Shown here piece by piece: positions 1 to 6,503 of a stretch of DNA of 23,314 bases (positions within the stretch are counted from its first letter, which is position 1; each line of letters starts with the position of its first letter). The stretch spans positions 1 to 23,314 of IMG/VR virus record IMGVR_UViG_3300021598_000285; one strand, 5' to 3'. A model generated the notes under the pieces. The model had not been told where the DNA came from and did not search any database. It saw only the letters and a list, made by a program, of their open reading frames with translations. This stretch comes from a virus. A program made the translations under genes and the position numbers.

Positions 1-346
1 TGTTTAGTCGCGCCGTAATACTAGAATTATATATCCCCGCCATACCACCACCGATTTGGTCGTTTCGTACTTCTTTACGTATGCGCGTAACGATGGTTGA
101 AAATCTTTTATATCTATTATTTGAATTCGCAAAATAATTAGATAGGTCTTGAATTATTCCTAAATCTGCGCAATAGCATTCGAAGCCCTCTATGGTTAAA
201 GGTCGTTCTAGTTCGCTATATTCGCTTCTTCCTTCCTTACCTACGAAAGTGTGCTTTAAGATAGGGTTGTTCTTTACTTGACTTTTATAGTCGGTAAATA
301 GTTCCCAAAGGTGTTCGGGACTATGTATTTTATTCGGTCTTCCCAT
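1..346 (-). CDS. Terminase small subunit, partial (runs off left edge)
   Basis: The reading frame opens with ATG at 344-346 and stays open to the window edge, giving about 115 codons. It begins MGRPNKIHSPEHLWELF and later contains IVTRIRKEVRNDQ followed by GGMAGIYNSSITARLN. That last stretch matches the signature of P22 gp3-like small terminases, where a helical DNA-binding subunit recognises the packaging site and loads the large ATPase subunit. The start overlaps the end of the upstream 130-residue gene by 17 nt, so the two are probably co-translated. The large terminase would be expected just beyond the left edge. The call rests on recalled family resemblance and on position; the C-terminus is missing. 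Confidence 0.75.
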   Translation of the reverse strand, partial: MGRPNKIHSPEHLWELFTDYKSQVKNNPILKHTFVGKEGRSEYSELERPLTIEGFECYCADLGIIQDLSNYFANSNNRYKRFSTIVTRIRKEVRNDQIGGGMAGIYNSSITARLN

Positions 347-722
347 TTTCTTGTTCGTCTTTATATACTGCGTAAAGTTGATTTAGTTTGTTTACTACTT
401 CCCGTAGACAACTACCGCACGAAGTCGGTTGCATTCTTTGTTTTAATACTCGGTTGTAAATCTTTAATAATTCCCTTTGCTCACTTGGTGCAACTGAATT
501 TCTACCCTTCTTAAAGAATTCGTCTAGGTAAATGTATTCGTCTTCCGTTAGGCATTCGGGTTTGGTGTATCTCCAAAGGTCGTTAAGTTTTTGTTTGCGT
601 TCTTCGCAGCCGCAGTCTTCGCCCATTACCCACTTTGCTACTTTTGCGATTCCTGTAGTTTCTAAAATGTTTTCTACCGTGTCGCCTAATCCTTCGGCTT
701 GTTTTTTCTTTGGTCGTCCCAT
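330..722 (-). CDS. Cys-motif protein upstream of terminase
   Basis: A 130-residue protein with no function I can name. It starts MGRPKKK, as does the terminase small subunit downstream (MGRPNK). It has a CGC motif at residues 37-39 followed by a charged helix, a single Cys at 57, and SCGSC at 101-105. The CxC and CxxC pairs could bind zinc. The gene starts 7 nt after the sigma-like gene and overlaps the terminase gene by 17 nt, so it belongs to the same transcript and may help packaging or DNA binding. Proteins of this kind are, as I recall, common beside terminase genes in Bacteroidota phages. It could also be an accessory terminase subunit; that is inference from position only. Confidence 0.65.
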   Translation of the reverse strand: MGRPKKKQAEGLGDTVENILETTGIAKVAKWVMGEDCGCEERKQKLNDLWRYTKPECLTEDEYIYLDEFFKKGRNSVAPSEQRELLKIYNRVLKQRMQPTSCGSCLREVVNKLNQLYAVYKDEQENGKTE

Positions 723-729
723 AGTTATT

Positions 730-1263
730 TTATTTAATTAATTCGTAATCCTCATTTTTGTAGTCTTCGTAGTCTTCCTTAAATTTCGTTCTTACTTTGC
801 TTTTGCAGTTCTTTAACGTGTTGAAAATTGAACTAGAACTTATTGTAGTTTCTTTTGCTATATCCCTTATTGATAAATCCGTGTCTTTGTAGATTGTGAA
901 TAGTTGCTTGTCGTACCAATGCCAACTATCAACCTCTTCGTGTATCTTACTGAGTAACCTTGTATATGCTTCTTCTTTAGTTAGGTTGGTGGGTTCGTCT
1001 TTTAATACGGCCAATTCGTTTAGGCTTACCATTGCGTTTTTCTTTTCGCTCTTAATATGTAATAAGTAAAGATTGCGTAGAACAAAATACATAAAACCTT
1101 TATTAATTTGACCATCCTGTATAATGTTTTCGGGTTTGCAATACTTATGTAATCTAAGATAAGATTCTTGAACGATGTCTTCCGCGAAGAAATCTTCGCC
1201 AAAACTTTTAACCAATTTTACCCATTCTTTGTGGTCTTTTGCCACGTCTTTAAGCCATTCCAT
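730..1263 (-). CDS. RNA polymerase sigma-70-like factor (ECF-type size)
   Basis: A 177-residue protein with two sigma-like regions. Residues 20-75 resemble region 2, with the core AEDIVQESYLRLHKY at 27-41, which is typical of the polymerase-binding helix. Residues 128-158 resemble the region 4 helix-turn-helix (LSIRDIAKETTISSSS then IFNTLKNCKSKVR). Length fits ECF-type sigma factors. The C-terminal tail is a run of Glu, Asp, Tyr and Lys. The gene has its own promoter-like element 17 nt upstream and is first in a unit leading into terminase. I infer that it redirects host RNA polymerase to late phage promoters, but it could be a DNA-binding protein of terminase type with a similar fold. Confidence 0.7.
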   Translation of the reverse strand: MEWLKDVAKDHKEWVKLVKSFGEDFFAEDIVQESYLRLHKYCKPENIIQDGQINKGFMYFVLRNLYLLHIKSEKKNAMVSLNELAVLKDEPTNLTKEEAYTRLLSKIHEEVDSWHWYDKQLFTIYKDTDLSIRDIAKETTISSSSIFNTLKNCKSKVRTKFKEDYEDYKNEDYELIK

Positions 1264-1279
1264 ATGCTTAGTTTGTTGT

Positions 1280-1287
1280 CAAATATA
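1280..1287 (-). promoter_or_regulatory. Bacteroidota-type -7 element TATATTTG
   Basis: On the minus strand TATATTTG matches the Bacteroidota consensus TAnnTTTG and lies 17 nt before the ATG of the sigma-like gene. A weak -33 candidate, GTTG at 1306-1309 or ATTG at 1309-1312, sits about 18-21 nt further upstream. The untranslated leader would be only some 10-13 nt. Confidence 0.55.
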
Positions 1288-1316
1288 ATGATTAATTTCT
1301 AATCACAACAATTATA

Positions 1317-1835
1317 CTATTTTAATGAAACAAAGTTCAAGTCGGAATCAAAGTTACATCCAAAACAAAACCAAGAAGTTTGAAACCACGCTCCACTATT
1401 TTTTTCAGGCTTAAAATTGAATCTTTTATTTGGTATTAATACTTGAATACCATTTTTATTAAACATTTTTCCGCGTTCAATTCCTTCCAATGTAGTTAAA
1501 GGAAGTAAAAACATAAAAGGTTTATCTAATTCATAAGCACGCTGCAAAAATTTATCTTTTAATGAATACGGTGGGTTTGTGATTATTATGTCATAATTTT
1601 CGGGATAATATTGAAAAAAATCTTGGCAGTTTTCAATGTGTGAAGTAATTACATTGTAACCTGCATTTTTTAATACTTTTACAATTTTACTATCTTTTAT
1701 TGCAGTACATTCCCAAATTGTTTTAACTTCTTTTGGAATGTAATTTAATATCATTTCAACGGCTTCCTCGGGTGTATATAGTTCGTCAAACGCACCTCTT
1801 TTGATAAAATCTTTTTTCTGTTCTAATAAACTCAT
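1317..1835 (-). CDS. Putative DNA N6-adenine methyltransferase (NPPY type)
   Basis: A 172-residue protein with the catalytic motif IV ITNPPYSL at residues 85-92, which in N6-adenine methyltransferases holds the flipped base. The AdoMet-binding motif I should lie near residues 38-48 but is degenerate (IWECTAIKDSK, without the usual glycines). Residues 105-135 (FMFLLPLTTLEG and IQVLIPNKRFNF) match the pattern of phage methyltransferase-like proteins. The gene is AT-rich and poor in CG dinucleotides compared with the sigma gene next to it, which suggests separate acquisition. It lies between a terminator and the sigma promoter, so it may depend on read-through. It may be a weak or inactive enzyme given the poor motif I. 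Confidence 0.6.
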   Translation of the reverse strand: MSLLEQKKDFIKRGAFDELYTPEEAVEMILNYIPKEVKTIWECTAIKDSKIVKVLKNAGYNVITSHIENCQDFFQYYPENYDIIITNPPYSLKDKFLQRAYELDKPFMFLLPLTTLEGIERGKMFNKNGIQVLIPNKRFNFKPEKNSGAWFQTSWFCFGCNFDSDLNFVSLK

Positions 1836-1857
1836 ATTTTTTATTTTAATTTTTAAT

Positions 1858-1883
1858 AAAAAAAGCCACCTTATTCGGGTGGC
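1858..1883 (-). terminator. Rho-independent terminator overlapping the end of the 71-residue gene
   Basis: Read on the minus strand, GCCACC, a 7-nt loop and GGTGGC form a perfect 6-bp stem followed at once by seven T residues. The loop contains the TAA stop codon of the upstream gene (1871-1873). It closes the early replication and modification unit. The next ATG is only 22 nt beyond it. Confidence 0.75.
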
Positions 1884-2086
1884 AATCCATTGTAAAAACG
1901 ATAAACAAACGCGTCTAATTTCTTTGCAGTTTCTAAACTTACAGGTTTACCGAGTAAGAACCTATCTAAGTTATATTGGTGCATTTTGTGTCCTCGTTCT
2001 TTTATTTCGGTTACTATTTGATTCCGTGTTTTCGTTTCTAGAATCTTACGTAAATAACTTCGTAAGGAGTAGTCGTCTATAAACAT
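1871..2086 (-). CDS. Small putative helix-turn-helix protein
   Basis: I chose the ATG at 2086, which begins MFIDDYSLRSYLRKI one nucleotide after the stop of the upstream methyltransferase; an earlier ATG at 2158 would overlap that gene by 71 nt. The 71-residue product has a helix pattern around residues 24-60 (RNQIVTEIKERG, then YNLDRFLLGKPVSLETAKK) in which the LGKPVSLETAKKL portion resembles the end of phage-repressor-like helix-turn-helix domains. No function is assigned. It could be a small regulator of the adjacent early or late transcription units. Its end is embedded in a terminator. Confidence 0.55.
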   Translation of the reverse strand: MFIDDYSLRSYLRKILETKTRNQIVTEIKERGHKMHQYNLDRFLLGKPVSLETAKKLDAFVYRFYNGLPPE

Positions 2087-2087
2087 A

Positions 2088-2690
2088 TTAAAATAATTTT
2101 GTTTGTGCTTTGTGGTTATTAATTCGTTCCATAGCCTTGTTAAAGTATTCCTCGTCAAGTTCGCAAGCTGTTAAATCAAAGCCATAATCGTGACACGCAA
2201 TCGCGATTGAACCTGAACCAAGATGTGTGTCAAGAATCTTGTCGCCTTCTTTCGCGTATTTGTCAAGAATCCATTTGTAAAGTGCAACGGGTTTTTGTGT
2301 TGGGTGAATTCTATCTAATTGAGTTGCTGTTGTTTTATAAATCTTCGCCCCGTTTTTAAAAGAAGTCCAAGCCATTTCACACATAGCAAAACTCATATCT
2401 TCAGCTATTTTTTTATCCCATACAATAAAACATTTACAATTTCCAAGTCTGTCGAAAAAATAATTACCACCCCAAATAATTTGGTTTTTACTTACTCTAA
2501 TTAATTCTATAAAATACTTATCACTTGGAGTTTCTTTATCCCAAACTTTAATATCGTATTTTTCTTTAAAATGTGTTCCGCTTGAATTAATATCAATCCC
2601 ATACGGCGGATCAACAATCGCCAAGTCAAAGTATTTGTCAGGATACCTTGACATCAATTCCATGTTGTCTTCGTTCGTTATTGTTAGCAT
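2088..2690 (-). CDS. DNA N6-adenine or N4-cytosine methyltransferase (DPPY)
   Basis: A 200-residue methyltransferase with motif IV DPPYGIDI at residues 27-34 and the AdoMet-binding motif I near the C-terminus (ILDTHLGSGSIAIA, followed by the acidic ACELDEEYF). Catalytic motif before AdoMet motif is the beta-class order. RIHPTQKPVALYKWIL is a family hallmark. It would methylate phage DNA, most likely to escape host restriction; no restriction enzyme lies nearby. The protein ends QTKLF, which fits the QxxLF pattern of bacterial sliding-clamp-binding peptides. It begins 2 nt after the stop of the upstream gene. Its DNA is more AT-rich than most neighbours. Confidence 0.85.
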   Translation of the reverse strand: MLTITNEDNMELMSRYPDKYFDLAIVDPPYGIDINSSGTHFKEKYDIKVWDKETPSDKYFIELIRVSKNQIIWGGNYFFDRLGNCKCFIVWDKKIAEDMSFAMCEMAWTSFKNGAKIYKTTATQLDRIHPTQKPVALYKWILDKYAKEGDKILDTHLGSGSIAIACHDYGFDLTACELDEEYFNKAMERINNHKAQTKLF

Positions 2691-2692
2691 AA

Positions 2693-2932
2693 CTAAAAAG
2701 GTAAATCGTCTTTTTCAATTATTTGAGTGTGAACTTGTTTCGGGGATTCGTTCACGTATGGTTCGGAAAATGAACACGAAAAGTATTTAGTTCCCTTGGA
2801 AGATTCTTTAAGCCAAAGCGCTATTTCCATTTCTTTTCCGTTAACGTTTACTTTACCCCTGTAATCGGGTTGCTTTTCGTTCGTCTTTTTGTCGTTCTTA
2901 AAAATTGCACCGCTGTTTGTTTTTGTTTCCAT
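2693..2932 (-). CDS. Small protein with SSB-like acidic C-terminal tip
   Basis: A 79-residue protein. The middle (DYRGKVNVNGKEMEIALWLK then GTKYFSCSFSEPY) reads as alternating beta strands, resembling the small OB-like or DUF736-like proteins of phages. It ends EKDDLPF, very close to the acidic tip DDIPF by which bacterial SSB proteins recruit partners. I infer single-strand DNA binding in replication or in ERF-mediated annealing. No full-length SSB is seen elsewhere in the window, which fits this role. The domain assignment is uncertain because the protein is shorter than typical SSB. Confidence 0.55.
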   Translation of the reverse strand: METKTNSGAIFKNDKKTNEKQPDYRGKVNVNGKEMEIALWLKESSKGTKYFSCSFSEPYVNESPKQVHTQIIEKDDLPF

Positions 2933-2933
2933 A

Positions 2934-3182
2934 TTACTTAATTAAATTTATTACTACTATTACTCCCGTTACATATCCAAAGGCTAACGAGAATGCCATT
3001 TTAATTCGTTCACTCCATAGTTTTGATTCTACCATATAACCTGCAAAGGGTAAACCAAGGAACGGACCTATAAACGCAAAGAATAACATTCCTAACGTGT
3101 TTGCTTCCGAAACGTACCTAATGTAAAACGTAGAACATATTTCGATAATTAAAGCGCTTAAAAAGATTATTCCGTATTTCAT
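2934..3182 (-). CDS. Small three-helix membrane protein
   Basis: An 82-residue hydrophobic protein with probable membrane segments near residues 3-23, 30-50 and 62-81, separated by short charged loops (YIRYVSEAN and VESKLWSERIKM). It starts inside the end of the previous gene by an ATGA overlap at 3179-3182. I know no function for it. Small membrane proteins inside early operons often affect host physiology or exclude superinfecting phage, but nothing in the sequence proves this here. Confidence 0.55.
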   Translation of the reverse strand: MKYGIIFLSALIIEICSTFYIRYVSEANTLGMLFFAFIGPFLGLPFAGYMVESKLWSERIKMAFSLAFGYVTGVIVVINLIK

Positions 3183-3400
3183 TTGTTTAGGTTTATTTCG
3201 TGGTCATTTAAGCTATCGTTTAGAAAATCCCGCATTCGTTCAACTATTAACATTTCGTCTTTGTTTAGTTCTTCGTACTTGTATAACTTACGTAGTTCCT
3301 GTTGAAGTTCCCAAAGAACGTTTAACATCGCAGTACCTTTGTTAGCGCAATAGTATTCTACTTCGTCTTCGGGTAAGTTAAATTCTAGTATTGCCTTCAT
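3179..3400 (-). CDS. Hypothetical early protein (MKAILEFNLPEDE family)
   Basis: A 73-residue protein beginning MKAILEFNLPEDEVEYYCAN, then a long amphipathic helical part with LWELQQELRKLYKYEE and a second helix rich in acidic residues. Proteins starting with this NLPED pattern are, as I recall, widespread and uncharacterised in phage early regions. It ends in an ATGA overlap with the membrane protein gene downstream. A short direct repeat, TAAGGGATA, occurs at about 3402-3410 and again 30 bp upstream. Confidence 0.6.
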   Translation of the reverse strand: MKAILEFNLPEDEVEYYCANKGTAMLNVLWELQQELRKLYKYEELNKDEMLIVERMRDFLNDSLNDHEINLNK

Positions 3401-3440
3401 AAGGGATAAATTTATAGGTTTTTGTTTCTTTTAAGGGATA

Positions 3441-3656
3441 TTATTTTATTTCCTTCTTTAGTTTTTCAATATATAAAGTAGCGTCCATTAGTTCCTCTTG
3501 TAAGTGGTTTAACCACCCTAATAAATCAACGTCTTTTCTATCTAGGTTCGTTCCGTATTTTCGTATGCCGCGTTTACTGCGTTCGTGGTATTTTGTCATT
3601 ACTGCCATTAATACCGTGTCTTCGTGTTTTATTTCGTTTTCGTGTGTTATATTCAT
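3441..3656 (-). CDS. MazG-like small protein
   Basis: A 71-residue protein with RGIRKYGTNLDRKDVDLLGW at residues 29-48 followed by LNHLQEELMDATLYIEKL. The EExxD pattern at 54-58 resembles the metal-binding helix of all-alpha nucleotide pyrophosphohydrolases (MazG-like), and the RGxxKYG block is typical of a phage subgroup. Such enzymes hydrolyse nucleoside triphosphates. This copy is short and carries only one recognisable metal-binding helix, so activity is uncertain. It lies between a methyltransferase and an unknown gene in the early operon. Confidence 0.55.
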   Translation of the reverse strand: MNITHENEIKHEDTVLMAVMTKYHERSKRGIRKYGTNLDRKDVDLLGWLNHLQEELMDATLYIEKLKKEIK

Positions 3657-3711
3657 ATTGTTAATTTAAATACATATCATCGCACCAAATAGGCGCCGCA
3701 CTTTTGTTTTT

Positions 3712-4539
3712 TCAAAACAATTTGGTTTTTTGTTCTCGTTCCCATTCAAGTATTCGTTTCAATCCTTTGTTGTAGTATTCCTTTTCCTTTTCCATTACAA
3801 TATATTTTCGGTTAGTTTGCAAACAAGCTATTGCCGTTGTAAATGAACCTGCTGTATTATCAAGCACAATATCATTTTCATTTGTGTAAGTTTTAATAAG
3901 GTAAGCAAACATTTCAACAGGTTTTTGTGTAGGGTGCAATCTATTCAAAGCATTTAATTCTCCTACTCTATTATCATAAACCAATCTATTTTTCGGGTAT
4001 CTTAAATCCTCGTTGTGATTATCGGAATTTTTAAAAATACCGCTTCCCATTCCATTTGAATTATCATCTTTCCTTTCATATTGCCTATCTCTTGGTCTTT
4101 TGTTTTTTTCTTCGGCTTGTTCCATTATTGGAAAATATTTCGTTTTACCTCCATTCTTTGAAAATATACAAACATCTTCAAAAACCGATAATGGTTTATA
4201 TTTAGCAGTTGCAAAGCTACCCGCGTTTAATTTATCCCAATACCAACAATATTTAAACCCTTTCAAATTACTGCTTATCAATGTAGTTGTAAATGGTTGT
4301 GAAGCAGTAAGTAAAATAACTCCATCAGGTTTTATTATTCTGTTGTATTCATTCCAAAGTTTATCCAATGGTAAAATGCTATCCCATTTGCAAGCAGTTG
4401 TTCCATACGGCAAATCGCAAAGTATCATATCAATACTTTCATCAGGTATCAATGGTATCAATTCTAAACAATCTCCTAAGTGTTCACTACTTCGGTTAGT
4501 GCTTATACTATACCATTCTTTTTGTTCTTCTTGGTTCAT
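3712..4539 (-). CDS. Beta-class DNA methyltransferase (DLPY)
   Basis: A 275-residue enzyme. Motif IV is CDLPYGTTACKWD at residues 41-53, the target recognition part lies in the middle (a variable, charged stretch around 125-190), and motif I is near the end (DIVLDNTAGSFTTAIA), preceded by LHPTQKPVEM. This order is the beta class seen in phage adenine or N4-cytosine methyltransferases. The AdoMet motif has SF where SG is usual. The start overlaps the exonuclease gene by ATGA at 4536-4539. The C-terminus is QKTKLF, matching the end of the second methyltransferase. The gene is AT-rich with few CG dinucleotides, unlike the recombination genes just upstream, suggesting later insertion. Confidence 0.85.
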   Translation of the reverse strand: MNQEEQKEWYSISTNRSSEHLGDCLELIPLIPDESIDMILCDLPYGTTACKWDSILPLDKLWNEYNRIIKPDGVILLTASQPFTTTLISSNLKGFKYCWYWDKLNAGSFATAKYKPLSVFEDVCIFSKNGGKTKYFPIMEQAEEKNKRPRDRQYERKDDNSNGMGSGIFKNSDNHNEDLRYPKNRLVYDNRVGELNALNRLHPTQKPVEMFAYLIKTYTNENDIVLDNTAGSFTTAIACLQTNRKYIVMEKEKEYYNKGLKRILEWEREQKTKLF

Positions 4540-5207
4540 ATCGTTTTCATTAATAGGTTATAGTATTCACGGCATAGCTCCACGCGTTCTTTAATCTGCT
4601 CAATTACGGATTCATCGCGTTGAACAAACCAATACTTTACCCTTCGGTTGTTTGGTATATGGCTAAATTTGTGTTTAGATTCTATTTCGTTTCTTACTTC
4701 CGTGTTTTCTTCGATTAGGTGTAACTTCCAATGCGCTCGCCTTACTTCGTCTTCAACCATTTCTAACGGGGTGTCTATTAAGCAATACGCTAACACGGAT
4801 TCCGTTTTACCCGTTAACCACATATACCCCTGTAATTGGTAAAAGTAATCTTTGTTTGGTATTTCAGTTTCAAAGAATGGAAACGTTGAAGCGTCCCAAC
4901 TACTTTTAACGTCTATTAATACTTCGTCCGTGTTTACGTCGGGCGTTCCTGTAACCCAATCGTTCGTAAAGTGTTCGTCGTTCTTGTATATAAACTTAAA
5001 ATTCAAAACATCGTTAACCAACGCTATCGAAAGGTCTTCTACTTCGTTACCTTTGTCCGTGTAACGTGAACTAAATTCCTTACGTATTCCATACTTTTCT
5101 AATAAGACAAGGTCTTGTACGTACGTTTTTGCGGTTTGGCTTAGGACTTCCCCCGACTTGCGGGGGTTAGTCATTATCTTACCAATTTGAGAACATCGGA
5201 CTTTCAT
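4536..5207 (-). CDS. Lambda-exonuclease-like/YqaJ recombinase nuclease
   Basis: A 223-residue PD-(D/E)XK nuclease. The candidate active site is E55 (KGNEVED), D90 in GTPDVN, and D99-V-K101 in VLIDVKSS, followed by the helix YFYQLQGYMW that in this family carries a conserved Gln. Such exonucleases chew back one strand of double-stranded DNA so that an annealing protein can pair the exposed strand. The partner is the ERF gene directly upstream, joined by an ATGA overlap (5204-5207), which strongly supports the role. Ends MKTI, then overlaps the methyltransferase. Confidence 0.8.
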   Translation of the reverse strand: MKVRCSQIGKIMTNPRKSGEVLSQTAKTYVQDLVLLEKYGIRKEFSSRYTDKGNEVEDLSIALVNDVLNFKFIYKNDEHFTNDWVTGTPDVNTDEVLIDVKSSWDASTFPFFETEIPNKDYFYQLQGYMWLTGKTESVLAYCLIDTPLEMVEDEVRRAHWKLHLIEENTEVRNEIESKHKFSHIPNNRRVKYWFVQRDESVIEQIKERVELCREYYNLLMKTI

Positions 5208-5731
5208 ACGTTTTCAAGTAATTTGATTTGAGAATCGGTTAAACTAAAGTTAGCTAATAGTTCTTCTTTAGTGTACTTACCCTCAGCGATTGCTTCTAAT
5301 GCTTTGCCTAAACGCTTTTGGTCTATGTTTGGTTTTTTAGGTTCGTGTTTTACTTGTTCGCCCGAAGCGTCCGTATCTTTGTCCGTTACTAATCCGAGCG
5401 CGGAACTCAAAGCGTATCGTCTAAAGTAAGTAACACCGCTTCCGAATGATTGGTAATCGTTCATACCTTTTAACGTAACTTGTGGAATGGCTACCTTTGA
5501 TTCTAAATTTTCGCCACTTTCAATATGAAAAATAACGGTAGCAATATAGTCCACACCTTCTTTAGTGTCTAACAACTGCGTAAACCCTAATCCGTGTTTA
5601 GCTAATAACGGGTTAATCTTTTCAAAAATAGCGGGTAAATCTGCGTAAGAATAACCGAAGCCTTGTGTACCCTTGTAAATTACGGGTACTTCTTGTTGGA
5701 AGGCTGCCAACGATTTAAATAAATGTTTCAT
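5204..5731 (-). CDS. erf: ERF-family single-strand annealing protein
   Basis: I chose the ATG at 5731 (MKHLFKSLAAFQQEVPVIYK); an earlier ATG at 5761 adds ten residues that run through a leader hairpin. The 175-residue product has the ERF hallmarks: GYSYADLPAIFEKINPLLAK near residues 25-45 and the block SFGSGVTYFRRYALSSALGL near residues 94-115, then TDKDTDA. ERF proteins anneal complementary single strands during phage recombination and genome circularisation. The C-terminal part after about residue 120 is a charged linker and a small helical domain. It is translationally coupled to the nuclease downstream and preceded by a leader hairpin shared with another early gene. Confidence 0.85.
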   Translation of the reverse strand: MKHLFKSLAAFQQEVPVIYKGTQGFGYSYADLPAIFEKINPLLAKHGLGFTQLLDTKEGVDYIATVIFHIESGENLESKVAIPQVTLKGMNDYQSFGSGVTYFRRYALSSALGLVTDKDTDASGEQVKHEPKKPNIDQKRLGKALEAIAEGKYTKEELLANFSLTDSQIKLLENV

Positions 5732-5782
5732 AGCGTATAAATTAAAACGTGCGTTAACCAAGTCGCACCCCTTGTTTTATTA
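5732..5782 (-). promoter_or_regulatory. Leader element with GTGCG/CGCAC hairpin (copy B)
   Basis: On the minus strand GGGGTGCG is followed by a 10-nt loop and CGCAC, pairing 5749-5753 with 5764-5768, then an AT-rich spacer and ACGCTATG. The element sits between the stop of the 76-residue gene and the ERF start. A closely similar element lies before the 54-residue gene near 10145-10163, with the same TAATAA at its 5' side and the same ACGCTATG at its 3' side. It may control translation of both genes. Confidence 0.5.
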
Positions 5783-6010
5783 CATTAATTCAGGGTCGTT
5801 TTCCCAAGTTTGTACTGCATTCATAACTCTACAAAAATCTTCGATTGTACTTTCCATTATTGAATGCTGCTCATTTCCATAGGCTTGATAACCTGCCTTT
5901 AACCAACCTTCCCAAACATTATCATAAACACACCACTCAATTCCATTTATTAAACGAGAATCTTTCATTAGGTCTGTTTTTGTTTTACATTTCTTAAATA
6001 CTTTTTTCAT
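5780..6010 (-). CDS. Hypothetical early protein with own promoter
   Basis: I chose the ATG at 6010 (MKKVFKKCKTKTDLMKDSRL) because a promoter-like element lies at 6035-6042, so the earlier ATG at 6064 would be outside the transcript. The 76-residue product continues INGIEWCVYDNVWEGWLKAGYQ in two overlapping short blocks and ends in a Trp-containing helix. No family is recognised. It has the start context AACGCTATG shared with the ERF and 54-residue genes, and is AT-rich relative to its neighbours. Confidence 0.6.
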   Translation of the reverse strand: MKKVFKKCKTKTDLMKDSRLINGIEWCVYDNVWEGWLKAGYQAYGNEQHSIMESTIEDFCRVMNAVQTWENDPELM

Positions 6011-6034
6011 AGCGTTTTCGTTTTTAATTATACA

Positions 6035-6042
6035 CAAATATA
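6035..6042 (-). promoter_or_regulatory. Bacteroidota-type -7 element TATATTTG
   Basis: The minus strand reads TATATTTG, matching TAnnTTTG, 25 nt before the chosen ATG at 6010. A partial -33 candidate (ATTG, 6062-6065) lies about 19 nt further upstream. It would start a transcription unit running through ERF, the nuclease and the methyltransferases to the terminator at 1858-1883. Confidence 0.55.
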
Positions 6043-6095
6043 AACATATTATTTCAATTAACAATACTTCGATATAATTTATTTGTTAAAAAATG

Positions 6096-6503
6096 TTAAA
6101 ATTTCTTTTCGATTAATTCCTTTGACCTATCAAAATAAGCCATTAACTCAATGTCATTAAATGAATGTTCACGCGGTTTTCTTCCTCCTATTCTTATTTC
6201 TCCTTTAAGTTTTTCTAGTTTTCCGTAAATAATACCGTCGTAACATTTCCAAATAATCACGGGGTTTATCTTTTTATCCATTAACTTAAGTAATTTTCTT
6301 ACGGCTATTGGTAGCGGGTAGGATTCCTGTATTGTTTTGTTTCTTCCTTTTACTTCTGCGTAACCTATTATTCGTTCGTCTTTGATTAGTTCAAAATCTA
6401 TATCGTTTTCGTCTAACTTCCTGCAACTTAATTCGTACTCATCGCAAAAAATTGCTATTGCCTCGTATTCGTTTTGCAGGTCTTTAAGTGTTTCAAACCT
6501 CAT
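6096..6503 (-). CDS. Putative PD-(D/E)XK nuclease (Hjc/VRR-like)
   Basis: A 135-residue protein. D36 in NDIDFELI, then E50-V-K52 in GYAEVKGRN, spaced 14 residues apart, fit the D...ExK active site of the PD-(D/E)XK fold. The following PLPIAVRKLLKLMDKK and PVIIWKCYDGIIYGKL match the helix and strands that complete the fold in small phage nucleases and Holliday-junction resolvases. Size suits a resolvase-like enzyme. It overlaps the upstream NinG gene by 11 nt, which places it in recombination. No sequence-specific target can be read from it, and a non-catalytic relative is possible. Confidence 0.6.
   Translation of the reverse strand: MRFETLKDLQNEYEAIAIFCDEYELSCRKLDENDIDFELIKDERIIGYAEVKGRNKTIQESYPLPIAVRKLLKLMDKKINPVIIWKCYDGIIYGKLEKLKGEIRIGGRKPREHSFNDIELMAYFDRSKELIEKKF

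Noticed and set aside
3657-3711. GCGCC-TATTT-GGTGC hairpin and TATTTG before the MazG-like gene
   Set aside because: The stem is short with one wobble pair, and TATTTGG does not fit the TAnnTTTG promoter pattern.
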